Assembly (NCBI GenBank): GCA_002103075.1
Contig: DABG01000010.1
Location: forward strand, 1 to 64,000
DNA from: Candidatus Gastranaerophilales bacterium HUM_9
Lineage (GTDB): Bacteria; Cyanobacteriota; Vampirovibrionia; Gastranaerophilales; Gastranaerophilaceae
DNA length: 64,000 nucleotides
Reading direction: 5' to 3'
The position numbers and the translations under genes were made by a program. The notes below the pieces were generated by a model that saw only the letters and a program-made list of their open reading frames with translations, was not told the DNA's origin and ran no database searches. This document shows positions 54,300-63,952 of the stretch, piece after piece. How positions within the stretch are numbered: position 1 is the first letter of the stretch; the number at the start of each line of letters is the position of its first letter.

Positions 54300-56903
54300 T
54301 TAACCTAACAAATCAGATTCAACCTTTTCTAATATATCATCAAGTTTTGAGGCATCTTTAATACCACCTTGTGCAAAGTTTGGTCTACCACCACCATTTG
54401 CACCAGTAGCACGAGCAATTTCACCAACAAGTTTACCAGCATTGATACCTGCTTTTACAAAACTGTCAGATACCTTAACCAATACCATTTTTGTTGAAGC
54501 AAGGATAATTACTGATTCACCTAACTTGCTGGTCAAGAACTCAACACCTGCTTTTATTGCATCATTATCCAAATTTTCTATTTTAGAAATGAATAACTTA
54601 CCACCTTCAATATCTTTTGCTCTAGAAATAAATGTGGCAAACTTAGAACGAGCGTTTTCCGATTTCAATTCAACGATTTCTTTTTGTTGTTCTCTGTTTT
54701 CTTCAGAAAGTTTTTCAACTCTTTCAGCTACTTCATCATAATGAACTTTGAATTTAGAAGCTAATTTATCAATCTCAGCAACCTTTTTGTTCAAATATTC
54801 TAAAGCAGCGTCAGAAACAACAACTTCGATTCTTCTTGTACCAGCAGCAATAGCACCTTCTGAAACAATCTTGAATACTCTTAAATCAGCAGTTGAAGAT
54901 GCGTGTGTACCTGCACAAAATTCTTTTGAAATACAATTTTCACCATCACCAACACAAACTACACGAACTACATCGCCGTATTTTTCACCAAACAATGCTG
55001 TAGCACCTGTCAATTTTGCTTCTTCAATAGATAAAACATCAGTATGAAGTTTGATATCTGATTTAATCCAGTTATTAACAAGTTTTTCAACTTTTACCAA
55101 CTCTTCTGGAGTAACAGCTCTTGAGAACGTAAAGTCAAATCTCATACGGTTTTCTTCAACTTGCGAACCTGCTTGTTTAACCTCGTCACCAAGAACTTTA
55201 ACCAAAGCTGCTTGTAAAAGGTGAGCTGATGTGTGGTGAACACGGATTTCTTCTCTACGTTCCTTATCAATTATTGCTTTTACTTTAGCACCAATTTCTA
55301 TTTCACCATTCACAACTTTTGAACGGTGAACATACAATTCATTAACCTTAAATGTAGTCAATACTTCTAATTTCAAATTGTCGTTTTCAATAACACCTGA
55401 ATCACCAATTTGACCACCACATTCAGCATAGAACGGAGTCTTGTCTAAGACTACATCAACAAAGTCTTCTTCTTCAATTATTGCAAGGATTTTTGCATCA
55501 GCTTCACCTTCAGTGTATCCAACAAATTCTGTTGAACCAACTTCTTTTTCAACTTTTGCATATTTCATATCACCTGTTACACTAATTTTTGCAGTCGCCG
55601 CTTTTGCTCTGTCTTTTTGCTCTTGCATAGCAACCTTAAATCCAGCTTCATCAACCCTTAAACCGTTTTCATCGGCAATTTCTTTTGTAAGTTCGAATGG
55701 AAATCCATAAGTATCATACAATTTGAATGCACTAACTCCATCAATATCTTTCTTAGAAGAAATAAAATCTTCCAACATTTTATAACCTCTATCAAGGGTT
55801 TTTGCAAATCGTTCTTCTTCTTTTTTGATTGTATCAACGATTTTAGCTTTATTTTTAACTAAATCAGGATATGCTTCACCATAGTTTTCAACAATTACAT
55901 CAACCAATTTATACAAGAATGGCAAATCCATACCCAAGATTTTACCGTGTCTTAAAGCTCGTCTAAGAATCATTCTTAAAACATAACTTCTTCCTTCATT
56001 TCCAGGAATAACACCATCTGAAATCAAGAAAGATACACATCTTGCGTGGTCAGTAATAATTCTCAATGATACGTCTGTTTTTTCAGATTTTTTGTATTCT
56101 ACACCAGCCATTTTGCAAACTTCGTCAAGAATAGGCTTCAACAAATCTGTTTCAAAAGTAGATGCAACACCTTGGCAAACCATTGCAATACGTTCTAAGC
56201 CCATGCCTGTATCAACGTTTTTGCTTTCTAAAGGTGATTGATTACCTTCTTCATCTTGATACAATTCTGTAAATACAAGATTCCAAATTTCAACCCAACG
56301 GTCACATTCACAAGTATCAATACCACAACCACGAGGGTCATCACATTTGTATTCTTCACCTAGGTCATAATGGATTTCAGAACAAGGTCCACAAGAACCT
56401 GATGCCCCTGGAGGACCCCAAAAGTTATCTTTTTTACCTTTACGTTTAATACGTTCATCAGGTACTCCAACACTTCTCCAAATTTCATAAGCTTCATCGT
56501 CTGTTTCAAAGATTGTAATCCACAATCTATCCTTATCAAGCTTTAAAACATTAGTTACAAAATCCCAAGCCCAAGGGATAATGTCTTTTTTATAATAATC
56601 ACCAAAAGAGAAATTACCTAACATTTCAAAAAATGTATGGTGACGTGGAGTTCTACCAACATTTTCAATATCAGAATCTTTTCCACCTGCTCTTGCACAC
56701 TTTTGACAAGATGTAGCTCTTGCAGGGTCATAAGGTGATTTTACTACACCTAAAAATATTGGCAAGAACTGTAACATGCCTGCTGTTGTCAATAATACTG
56801 TAGGGTTATCTGGCACAAGGCTAGAGCTTTCTACTATTGTGTGTTGATGTTTATTTTTGAAAAAATCTAAATATAATTGTCTTATTTCATTTCCTTTTAG
56901 CAT
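54300..56903 (-). CDS. alaS: Alanyl-tRNA synthetase
   Basis: The 867-residue enzyme has the catalytic core (motif 1 region NKHQHTIVESSSLVPDNPTV, TAGMLQFLPIFLG, GRTPRHHTFFEMLGNFSFGD), a four-Cys cluster (CDDPRGCGIDTCEC), the editing domain with HHTSAHLLQAAL and CAGTHASST, and a C-terminal Gly-rich DHHA1 part (GGGRPNFAQGG). It is full length. An AAGGA site precedes the ATG. Confidence 0.97.
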   Translation of the reverse strand: MLKGNEIRQLYLDFFKNKHQHTIVESSSLVPDNPTVLLTTAGMLQFLPIFLGVVKSPYDPARATSCQKCARAGGKDSDIENVGRTPRHHTFFEMLGNFSFGDYYKKDIIPWAWDFVTNVLKLDKDRLWITIFETDDEAYEIWRSVGVPDERIKRKGKKDNFWGPPGASGSCGPCSEIHYDLGEEYKCDDPRGCGIDTCECDRWVEIWNLVFTELYQDEEGNQSPLESKNVDTGMGLERIAMVCQGVASTFETDLLKPILDEVCKMAGVEYKKSEKTDVSLRIITDHARCVSFLISDGVIPGNEGRSYVLRMILRRALRHGKILGMDLPFLYKLVDVIVENYGEAYPDLVKNKAKIVDTIKKEEERFAKTLDRGYKMLEDFISSKKDIDGVSAFKLYDTYGFPFELTKEIADENGLRVDEAGFKVAMQEQKDRAKAATAKISVTGDMKYAKVEKEVGSTEFVGYTEGEADAKILAIIEEEDFVDVVLDKTPFYAECGGQIGDSGVIENDNLKLEVLTTFKVNELYVHRSKVVNGEIEIGAKVKAIIDKERREEIRVHHTSAHLLQAALVKVLGDEVKQAGSQVEENRMRFDFTFSRAVTPEELVKVEKLVNNWIKSDIKLHTDVLSIEEAKLTGATALFGEKYGDVVRVVCVGDGENCISKEFCAGTHASSTADLRVFKIVSEGAIAAGTRRIEVVVSDAALEYLNKKVAEIDKLASKFKVHYDEVAERVEKLSEENREQQKEIVELKSENARSKFATFISRAKDIEGGKLFISKIENLDNDAIKAGVEFLTSKLGESVIILASTKMVLVKVSDSFVKAGINAGKLVGEIARATGANGGGRPNFAQGGIKDASKLDDILEKVESDLLG

Positions 56904-56967
56904 TTTTAATTCCTTATAATATAATTCTTCCTTATAATATATTTTACATCAAATATAAAGATTTATG

Positions 56968-56976
56968 TGTTATAAT
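56968..56976 (+). promoter_or_regulatory. Extended -10 box directly before rnhB (leaderless start)
   Basis: TG-T-TATAAT ends six bases before the ATG at 56983, and no ribosome site is present. This fixes 56983 as the start over the in-frame ATG at 56965, which lies upstream of the box. Confidence 0.6.
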
Positions 56977-56982
56977 TCGACT

Positions 56983-57642
56983 ATGAAAAATTCGCAACCA
57001 GAAACATCAAAACAAAGGTTTGAGTTTGATAGAGATTTCAAAAAAACAATAATAGGTACAGATGAAGCAGGCAGAGGACCTGGAGCAGGTGGAGTGTTCG
57101 CTAGTGCCGTGTATTTTGAGAATACTAACAAACAACTTATTGAAAAATTGAGCATATTAAACGACTCAAAACAATTAACTAAAAAGAAACGCGAATATTT
57201 ATTCGATATAGTCAAAAACGAAACAATAAATTCAACTATTTGCATAGAGGTTGATGAAATAGAAAAATATAACATCTTAAATTGTTCTCTAAAAGCTATG
57301 AAGCTTGCGTGTGAAGATGTTATCCACCAGCTCAAAAAAGAAAATATCCTTGTTCTTGTTGATGGGAATAGATTGATTAGAAACTTTGAATACCCACAAC
57401 AATTTATTATAAAAGGAGATAGCAAATCAGCGTCTATTGCGGCTGCAAGTATCTTAGCAAAAGTTTCAAGAGATAGATATATGGAAAAATTAGATAAAGA
57501 ATTTCCACAATATGAATGGTGCAAAAATGCAGGATATCTGACTAAATCACACCTTGAGGCAATAGATAAATTTGGAATAACAAAGTATCATAGAAACTCT
57601 TTTTTGAAGAAACATTTTGAAAAGCAATTGACGTTGTTTTAA
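56983..57642 (+). CDS. rnhB: Ribonuclease HII
   Basis: The 219-residue enzyme removes RNA from RNA-DNA hybrids. The catalytic acids are visible in IGTDEAGRGPGAGGVFASAV (Asp and Glu), LVDGNR and SKSASIAAASILAKVSRD; the KSH (LTKSHLEAI) motif comes near the end. It is divergent from alaS, with 79 bases between. Confidence 0.94.
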   Translation: MKNSQPETSKQRFEFDRDFKKTIIGTDEAGRGPGAGGVFASAVYFENTNKQLIEKLSILNDSKQLTKKKREYLFDIVKNETINSTICIEVDEIEKYNILNCSLKAMKLACEDVIHQLKKENILVLVDGNRLIRNFEYPQQFIIKGDSKSASIAAASILAKVSRDRYMEKLDKEFPQYEWCKNAGYLTKSHLEAIDKFGITKYHRNSFLKKHFEKQLTLF

Positions 57643-57669
57643 AGAATGTACGCAGAGCTTATTACACAA

Positions 57670-57722
57670 TTCGGAATGCATAATGCATTATGCGTAATTT
57701 TATGTTTACAGGAATTCCGAAA
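57670..57722. repeat. Palindromic element after rnhB
   Basis: A perfect 16-base palindrome (GCATAATGCATTATGC, 57678-57693) lies inside a wider inverted repeat (TTCGGAAT with ATTCCGAA). A related AATGCGTAATGTGTAATT stretch occurs near 36164 next to the GC-rich repeat. It may belong to the same repeat family or act as a terminator. Confidence 0.5.
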
Positions 57723-57898
57723 CTGTCTTGAATTTTCTCCAACTAAAGTATAATATTTCTACACGAAAAGTTTAAAACAACAACCTTAAACACTTGAAAC
57801 CCAACTCTTATAATAGTTATACTACTATTATATAATTGACTTTTCAAAAAAAAGTATTATATACCATGACAACAACGCAAAAATAAAGGACAAAAAAC

Positions 57899-59500
57899 AT
57901 GGGTTTGGCAGCATCACAAGCAAGATATTTAGCATTGTCGGCAAGAAAAACTAACGTTGAATACGAAGGTCAGCAGATTAACCAACAACGTTTAGTACTT
58001 TCTAATCAATCAGCCGATTTGTTTAACCAAATGTTGACAATGTCTGTTCCTGTATGTCCTGATAGTAGCAATTATACGAAACTACAATACTCTTGGAACG
58101 ACGGAATAAATACCTCTGTACTTGAAAACTATTATAGATTACCAGAAGCTAACAGTGATTTTAACTATGTTGTAACAAGTTATCATTACGAAAAACTATA
58201 CACAGGACAAAGACAAAATCTAAACGACCCTCAAGTACAAGCGACAAAAACAAACCATTTCACAGCTTCTCAAAAACAAGCAACAATTATATCTAAAAAT
58301 TATGATAGTAAAAATGATTACTTTACGTTCCAACTAAACCGTTCAGGTCAAACATTGTCATACACATTCAAACCATCTGATCAATTCACAAACGCAGATA
58401 CAGCAGAACAACTTGACGCAATGTATGCTGGCAGAACTACAAACAGTGCTATTGCCGGTTGGACGTATGATGACGCTAACGACACTTGGAAAAACGGTGC
58501 AAATACTTATACAAAAGTTGATTTAACCGACCACGACGAACTTAAACAAATCAAAGATTCTTATGGTGGTACATTTGATACCTCAAAAACATACTACAAA
58601 AGTGGAACAGGAAACAACACCAAATACGTATGTGGTGAAGAACTTACCGCTGCAAAAACGTCAGGTTCTGAAATCAAAGTCAGAAACATTGACCAAAAGA
58701 AATATTATACAGATGGAACATATTATCTATCTGAAACAGAGATTGCAGCTATGCAAGTAGGTGGCAACGTTAAACTTAACACAGCTACAAACGCACCGTC
58801 CTTCAGCAATTACTCTGCTGTTGGTAACAGTGAACTTACAGAAGTTTCTATAGATGACTTCAACGAGTCAAAAACAACATCTATAGAAATCAACCAAGTT
58901 CTAAAAGATATGAAAAAAGATGCTGCAAACAGTCAGTATTACGAACACTTGGCAGCGTGTTTTGATGACAACGGAGTATACACTGGTGGAATTTATCAAT
59001 TTAAGATGAACGGAAAAACCTACTATACAACCGCTACCGATATGGATCAAAGTTTAAAAAGTGCTTACGGCAAAAACGCTACAGCCAATAACGGTATTGA
59101 TAACCAACAAGACAAACTTGCATACTATAATGCAGTATATATCAATACAAAAGTAACTGAAACTAAACAAGCACTACTTGAAACCGATGGAAATGGAAGA
59201 TTTTCTTCTGTAAAATTTGAAGACGATTCTATAGTCTATGATTTGTCTGTTGAAACTATTACTGATGAAAATGCTTATAATGATGCAATGAACAAGTACT
59301 ATTATCAACAAGAACAATATGACAAACAAATTTCTGACATAAACGCTAAAACAGAAATTTTACAAGCACAGGACAGAAAACTTCAATTACAGCTTGAACA
59401 ACTAAACACTGAACAATCTGCACTCCAGACAGAAATGGAAGCCTGCCAAAAAGTTGTTAGTAAAAACGTTGAAAACAGTTTCAAAACATTTAGCGGCTAA
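57899..59500 (+). CDS. Lineage-type protein with conserved N-terminus and C-terminal coiled coil
   Basis: The 533-residue protein starts MGLAASQARYLALSARKTNV and continues with a helical region to ~55. A long polar Thr/Asn/Tyr-rich middle follows, then a coiled coil (~465-525) with KLQLQLEQLNTEQSAL and the end VSKNVENSFKTFSG. Helical ends around a variable middle recall flagellin/hook-type proteins. I recall similar proteins as abundant in Gastranaerophilales, without known function. There is no signal peptide. An AAAGGA site precedes the ATG and a strong terminator follows. Confidence 0.6.
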   Translation: MGLAASQARYLALSARKTNVEYEGQQINQQRLVLSNQSADLFNQMLTMSVPVCPDSSNYTKLQYSWNDGINTSVLENYYRLPEANSDFNYVVTSYHYEKLYTGQRQNLNDPQVQATKTNHFTASQKQATIISKNYDSKNDYFTFQLNRSGQTLSYTFKPSDQFTNADTAEQLDAMYAGRTTNSAIAGWTYDDANDTWKNGANTYTKVDLTDHDELKQIKDSYGGTFDTSKTYYKSGTGNNTKYVCGEELTAAKTSGSEIKVRNIDQKKYYTDGTYYLSETEIAAMQVGGNVKLNTATNAPSFSNYSAVGNSELTEVSIDDFNESKTTSIEINQVLKDMKKDAANSQYYEHLAACFDDNGVYTGGIYQFKMNGKTYYTTATDMDQSLKSAYGKNATANNGIDNQQDKLAYYNAVYINTKVTETKQALLETDGNGRFSSVKFEDDSIVYDLSVETITDENAYNDAMNKYYYQQEQYDKQISDINAKTEILQAQDRKLQLQLEQLNTEQSALQTEMEACQKVVSKNVENSFKTFSG

Positions 59501-59541
59501 TGATTTATTGAACATATACATACATAGCGTTGATAAAAGGA

Positions 59542-59580
59542 ACCCTAATCCAATTATTTGGATTAGGGTATTTAATATTT
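59542..59580 (+). terminator. Rho-independent terminator of the coiled-coil protein gene
   Basis: A 12-bp perfect stem (ACCCTAATCCAA, 59542-59553, with TTGGATTAGGGT, 59558-59569), a four-base loop and a T-rich tail follow the stop at 59500. Confidence 0.85.
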
Positions 59581-59598
59581 TCATATTATTTGAGCTAT

Positions 59599-60744
59599 CT
59601 AATCTTGATAATATATCCAACCATTTGTTAAATCGGTTTTTAGCTCTCTCATAAACTTAACATAAACAGTATCACCTGAATTTAGAATAATCTTTTCACC
59701 TTTAAATACTTTTCTAATCCAAGTCATAAATTTTGATTTCTTCATTGTAACGTCACCAACCAACTCTAGCGCAAAGTTTTGGTCATTTGGAGTAGTCAAA
59801 GTATCAGAACCTAATAATAGAACACCATTTCTAACAAACAACTTACCTTTTTTAACGTTTTTCAATGTACCTTTAAATTGAGTATTTTTATACATCAAAA
59901 TATATTTGTCTTTTGTAATATAGTTTTCATCAGCATTGGCAATAAATTCATCTCCTACCTTTGCCGTTTGAGAAGAAAATCCATTAGATACTTTAATAGG
60001 AACAACTGCACCCTTTTTAATAGTACCAACAGAACCTTGTACATAAGAGTCCTTAACTACATAACCTTCACCCGTTTTTTTACGCATAAATTCTGCTAAT
60101 TTTGCGTTTGGATTAAGTTTTGCCTGAATCATCATATTATAAAGAATAACAGTAACTTCTGCTCTTGTTGCTGGTCTAACTGCATCAATATAACCTTTTC
60201 TATCAGATTTAATAGACATCATATCAAGAATTTCAGCCTTGCCTGCTGGTATCATAAACCAATCTGGAACATCTTTTACATCTTTGTATTTTCTTGCTAA
60301 AACATCGTGTGCTTTTTGAGCACTTATTTGTTCTGTAGTCAAAGAATTAACAGCAATATTTATTGCTTCTGCTCTTGATACAGAATCTTCTGGTCTGAAT
60401 TTTTCTGATTCTTTATCATTTGTAATCAAATCAAAATAAACAGCCTTTTGAATAGCATCATAAGCCCAATAAGAACTATCTATATCAATAAATTTTATTG
60501 GTTGAAAAACATTAGCTGACTCTTGTCCTAACGCTTTTATTGCCATAGCCGCAAACTCAGCTCTTGTAACATTCTCGTCTGGGTGAAAACTACCATCTGG
60601 ATAACCAACAACAATATTTTGTTCCGTCATCGCAGAAATTTCTTTATTTGCCCAATGATTAGCGGGCATATCATTAAAATACGCAAACACTGATTGTGTT
60701 GAAACAATCAACATCATCAATATACCTAACAAATATTTTTTCAT
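59599..60744 (-). CDS. Secreted SLH-domain envelope protein
   Basis: The protein has 381 residues from the ATG at 60744 (GGGAG site upstream; the longer frame at 60801 is rejected). A signal peptide (MKKYLLGILMMLIVSTQSVFA) precedes three SLH repeats: FNDMPANHWANKEISAMTEQ with GYPDGSFHPDENVTRAEFA, DIDSSYWAYDAIQKA with FRPEDSVSRAEAI, and DVPDWFMIPAGKAEIL. The rest (GTIKKGAVVPIKVSNGFSSQ, AKVGDEFIAN) resembles the beta-rich part of the 20101-21498 protein. It is likely anchored to the wall or outer membrane. Confidence 0.85.
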   Translation of the reverse strand: MKKYLLGILMMLIVSTQSVFAYFNDMPANHWANKEISAMTEQNIVVGYPDGSFHPDENVTRAEFAAMAIKALGQESANVFQPIKFIDIDSSYWAYDAIQKAVYFDLITNDKESEKFRPEDSVSRAEAINIAVNSLTTEQISAQKAHDVLARKYKDVKDVPDWFMIPAGKAEILDMMSIKSDRKGYIDAVRPATRAEVTVILYNMMIQAKLNPNAKLAEFMRKKTGEGYVVKDSYVQGSVGTIKKGAVVPIKVSNGFSSQTAKVGDEFIANADENYITKDKYILMYKNTQFKGTLKNVKKGKLFVRNGVLLLGSDTLTTPNDQNFALELVGDVTMKKSKFMTWIRKVFKGEKIILNSGDTVYVKFMRELKTDLTNGWIYYQD

Positions 60745-60838
60745 ATCACACTCCCAATATTGTATTATTACCATTGTATACAATTTATTAGAGCATGACA
60801 AAAAAACAATATATGTTTACAATTCTATTTTAATAGCT

Positions 60839-60985
60839 TTATCTTTTTACAACAACAGTTGCATACGCTAACTTTGTAAAATAATTATCTTTAAAACGGA
60901 TTTCTTTAACTGTATTTTCTTCACTTTGACACAATTTCTCTTTGATATAATTAACCACAAAAGACACTAATTCCTTACTGAACAT
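60839..60985 (-). CDS. Small conserved-looking protein of unknown function
   Basis: A 48-codon frame (MFSKELVSFVVNYIKEKL at the start, KLAYATVVVKR at the end) has an AGGAG site eight bases before its ATG at 60985 and normal codon use. The N-terminal helix is amphipathic. It is too short for family recognition, but the ribosome site makes translation likely. Confidence 0.55.
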   Translation of the reverse strand: MFSKELVSFVVNYIKEKLCQSEENTVKEIRFKDNYFTKLAYATVVVKR

Positions 60986-61320
60986 AGAATAAACTCCTAT
61001 TACACAACTACCTTACTTATATATAAAGTTATTTTCTAGATAAAACTTGCCTTGATGTAAAGTTTTGTTAAAAATGTATATACCACTATTGCCAAAACCT
61101 TAAAAATATGGATAATAGTATATATATTTCATATTTAAGAGAGCTTTTGTGTTTAGAAACGAAATATAAAAACAAATTTTTATTGATTTAGTTGTTGATT
61201 GAATGCGTGCGATTGTTTTATAATCGCACTTTTTATTATTTATAGGGGTATAAAGTGTTTTTAATGCAAGCAAAGAATCCCTGCTTACATTTAATGTCTA
61301 AACTTTTATAGCAACTTTAT
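60986..61320. other. Intergenic region with a plus-strand terminator
   Basis: These 335 AT-rich bases contain the terminator at 61207-61240, described separately, and a short block (AAAGAATCCCTGC near 61273) related to the intergenic repeats. No protein-coding frame was accepted on either strand. Confidence 0.5.
61207..61240 (+). terminator. Strong plus-strand terminator without an upstream gene
   Basis: GTGCGATT (61207-61214) pairs with AATCGCAC (61222-61229), followed by TTTTTATTATT. No plus-strand gene precedes it, so it may end a small RNA. A possible promoter is TTGCCA near 61090 with a TAATAG-type box 18 bases on. Confidence 0.7.
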
Positions 61321-63420
61321 CTACGCAACCTTTTTATCATTTTCAGCAAGTGCATTCAACATGCCTGTAATAGCTGAGGTTGGAATTGCCGTTGTTGCCA
61401 CATCTTTATAATATTTCATATATTTAGACACAATTTTTACTTCTTTTGCACTTACCTTTTTAACTTCTGCATCTAAAACATTCAATTCGCGTTCTAAATT
61501 TTTTACTGTTTCGGTCAATTCTTTATTATTAGGATTATTAATCATTTCTGTATAATACTTATAATACTCCAAGCCTTTTGTTTTGTATTCAATAACCAAC
61601 TTTGCTTTTTCAATTGCAGTTGTCAACCTTGCTTCTTCTTCCGGATTAATAGTACCAGCTTCTTTCATCTTTTGAATTTTATCAGCAAATTTTTCAATAA
61701 CAAAATTATTACCATTTTTTTGCGCAAGAACTTCTTCAGGGCTAAATTGGTATTGGTTAAAGTCTTTGCCACCAGCAAAAATACCATTAACACCAGACAT
61801 TCTTCCATTACCTTCGATAGTCGTAATGTTATCAATTAATGATTGTTCAGCCTCAGCCAATTTTTCACCAGATAATTCTGGAACCTTTATATAATCTGGA
61901 GCCCAAGAAGAACCTTTGTTAATTTTTACATCAGTAAAAATGCTATATCTAACATTATGTGACACAGAGTATCTTGTTAATTCTAAGACAGCCTTTTCTT
62001 CTGAGCCATATTGTGAAACAAAATCAGGATTATCTGCAATCAATTTACTGATTTTATCAACTAACGGTTGAACCTTTTGTTGTTTTTCTGCTAATTCTGC
62101 AGGATTTACTGGACTTGTATGACGAGGACATACTTTAGTTTCTAAGACATTAGAATATACTGCCAAATCTGAATTCATTTCACCTGTATATAAATCATTT
62201 TTTGCAAATTCTATAAATTCATTTTTCATCTTAGCTGACATCTTAGGTGGGGTCATCATATCAGCACCTAGAAAGCTACCTTTAACAACAACTTGTTCGC
62301 TTTCACCATTCATAACTCTTGAAATCAACTGTTCTTTAACAATTTGGTTTGCTCTTTCTTGAGGAATACCTGCACGTAACAAAGCTTCTTTACAATGAGT
62401 AGCCTCATGCATCATCACATCTTCTACTTCAAAAGTACCTGCTTTATATGACTCAGGGTTAAACTCTAATTCATGTTTACTCTTAGAATATGAACCACCA
62501 TGTTTTTCTGAAGCTTTTGCTATATTCAATTTTGGACGTTGTTCTTTTGGAACACCTAATTTGTCAAAAGCTTCGTTATATAAATTATTAACTTCTGTTT
62601 GGATTTCTTCGTCTGATAAACTAGCACGTCTAATGCCCTCTGGAGTAGTCCTAAACTCTTCTGGAGTCAATTTTCTTTTTACTACAGATTCTTCTTCACA
62701 TTCTACACCATATCTTCTGTTACCCTTAAATCCCTCTACAAAATCAGTAAAACGAGCTTTAATAGAAGATGGAGTAAATTGTTTACCAACAGATTTTAAT
62801 CCATTTTTTGTGAACAAAAGTGAAACATTATCTTTTAATGCACTAAAGTATCCTGATTTATCAACATTAGTTGCTATTTCTGTTCTTTGTTGAGGAGTAA
62901 GTGATTTAACATTCAATTTATTCATCAACTTAGCTTCATTTGCAACCTTCGCACCTTGTTTAATTCCAACTGCAGACATTACTGTTCCAACAATCCCTTG
63001 ACCTATTTTGTCAAAAGATTTTTCAGCATCATCATAGTTACCATTTTTGTAATTTTTTACTGCATCATAAGTACCTTTACCAACTTGATAAAGACCTACT
63101 GCCCCAAATCCAACAGCTAAGACAGGTGTCAAAACAGGAATCAAAGTTGTAAGAGCTACTGTACCAGCAATCAAACCAACTGTTGCTACAGGGTGTTTAA
63201 TCATCGCAGTAAATGGACTAAGAATACCTTTACCCAAGTTTTTTACAGCTTCCGATACATCAAATTTTCCATTTTTCGATTTATCTTCCTTATTAGAAAA
63301 TTCAACTGTATCAATACTTTCTGTAACTCTTGCACGTTCAATTTTCTTTGCATCTTTTTGAACTTTGCCAAACATATTTACAGTATTATCAACACCAACA
63401 CTTTGAGTACTAAAATTCAT
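61321..63420 (-). CDS. Putative HExxH metalloprotease of unknown family
   Basis: The 699-residue protein has a polar N-terminus (~1-65) and a Gly/Ala/Val-rich hydrophobic region (~68-115, VGLIAGTVALTTLIPVL) able to span membranes once or twice. A central region contains DVMMHEATHCKEA near residue 345, a textbook HExxH zinc-protease helix. A Glu-rich coiled-coil C-terminus (~610-680) follows. No classical signal peptide is seen. The third zinc ligand is not obvious. I do not recognise the family; it may be an envelope protease or an exported effector. Confidence 0.6.
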   Translation of the reverse strand: MNFSTQSVGVDNTVNMFGKVQKDAKKIERARVTESIDTVEFSNKEDKSKNGKFDVSEAVKNLGKGILSPFTAMIKHPVATVGLIAGTVALTTLIPVLTPVLAVGFGAVGLYQVGKGTYDAVKNYKNGNYDDAEKSFDKIGQGIVGTVMSAVGIKQGAKVANEAKLMNKLNVKSLTPQQRTEIATNVDKSGYFSALKDNVSLLFTKNGLKSVGKQFTPSSIKARFTDFVEGFKGNRRYGVECEEESVVKRKLTPEEFRTTPEGIRRASLSDEEIQTEVNNLYNEAFDKLGVPKEQRPKLNIAKASEKHGGSYSKSKHELEFNPESYKAGTFEVEDVMMHEATHCKEALLRAGIPQERANQIVKEQLISRVMNGESEQVVVKGSFLGADMMTPPKMSAKMKNEFIEFAKNDLYTGEMNSDLAVYSNVLETKVCPRHTSPVNPAELAEKQQKVQPLVDKISKLIADNPDFVSQYGSEEKAVLELTRYSVSHNVRYSIFTDVKINKGSSWAPDYIKVPELSGEKLAEAEQSLIDNITTIEGNGRMSGVNGIFAGGKDFNQYQFSPEEVLAQKNGNNFVIEKFADKIQKMKEAGTINPEEEARLTTAIEKAKLVIEYKTKGLEYYKYYTEMINNPNNKELTETVKNLERELNVLDAEVKKVSAKEVKIVSKYMKYYKDVATTAIPTSAITGMLNALAENDKKVA

Positions 63421-63496
63421 GTAACTAACCTTTAATTTACTATTTATTTAAATAAGTAAACTCATCAAGGTTTTTTGACATATAACACTTCAAACA

Positions 63497-63892
63497 TTAA
63501 CATTTTTTAATAAACACAAAGACTTTAAAAAACACATAAGTAACAACTGCAGCCATAAAAGTTGCTATAAATTGAGAAATATATACGTTTAAATGAATTT
63601 TAGAAACAAACATTTCAAGTAAAAACGCATTTACAAGATAAGAAACAAACCAAGTTCCACAACATTTTATATATTCTTTTAAATAATTACCTTTTGTTTG
63701 AAAAACTAATAATTTTTGCATAAAGAATGATGATACAGAAGATAATGCCCAAGCTAAAACTAACGCTAACTGATAAATTTCTTTTCCAAAGAGAAAACAA
63801 ATCAACGCATAAATAAAATAAGATATGCAAGCATTCAAACTTCCAATTATTAAGAACCTTATTTTTTCATCTATCTTAAACCACGTATTCAT
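63497..63892 (-). CDS. GtrA-family membrane protein
   Basis: The protein has 131 residues from the ATG at 63892. GAGG directly abuts an earlier ATG (63901) and is well placed only for 63892. Four membrane helices and the motif FLIIGSLNACISYFIYALI at the start, a middle W-A-lSs-FF helix and a late FFKVFVF define the GtrA/DPMS family. These proteins take part in moving undecaprenyl- or polyprenyl-linked sugars across the membrane. Confidence 0.85.
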   Translation of the reverse strand: MNTWFKIDEKIRFLIIGSLNACISYFIYALICFLFGKEIYQLALVLAWALSSVSSFFMQKLLVFQTKGNYLKEYIKCCGTWFVSYLVNAFLLEMFVSKIHLNVYISQFIATFMAAVVTYVFFKVFVFIKKC

Positions 63893-63952
63893 TGAATTCA
63901 TACCTCATTTTTGTTATTATAACATATAACAAAATATGAGGATAAATAATAG

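Noticed and set aside
56970..57524. Minus-strand frame of 184 codons opposite rnhB
   Set aside because: Ser/Phe/Leu-rich shadow of a conserved RNase HII gene.
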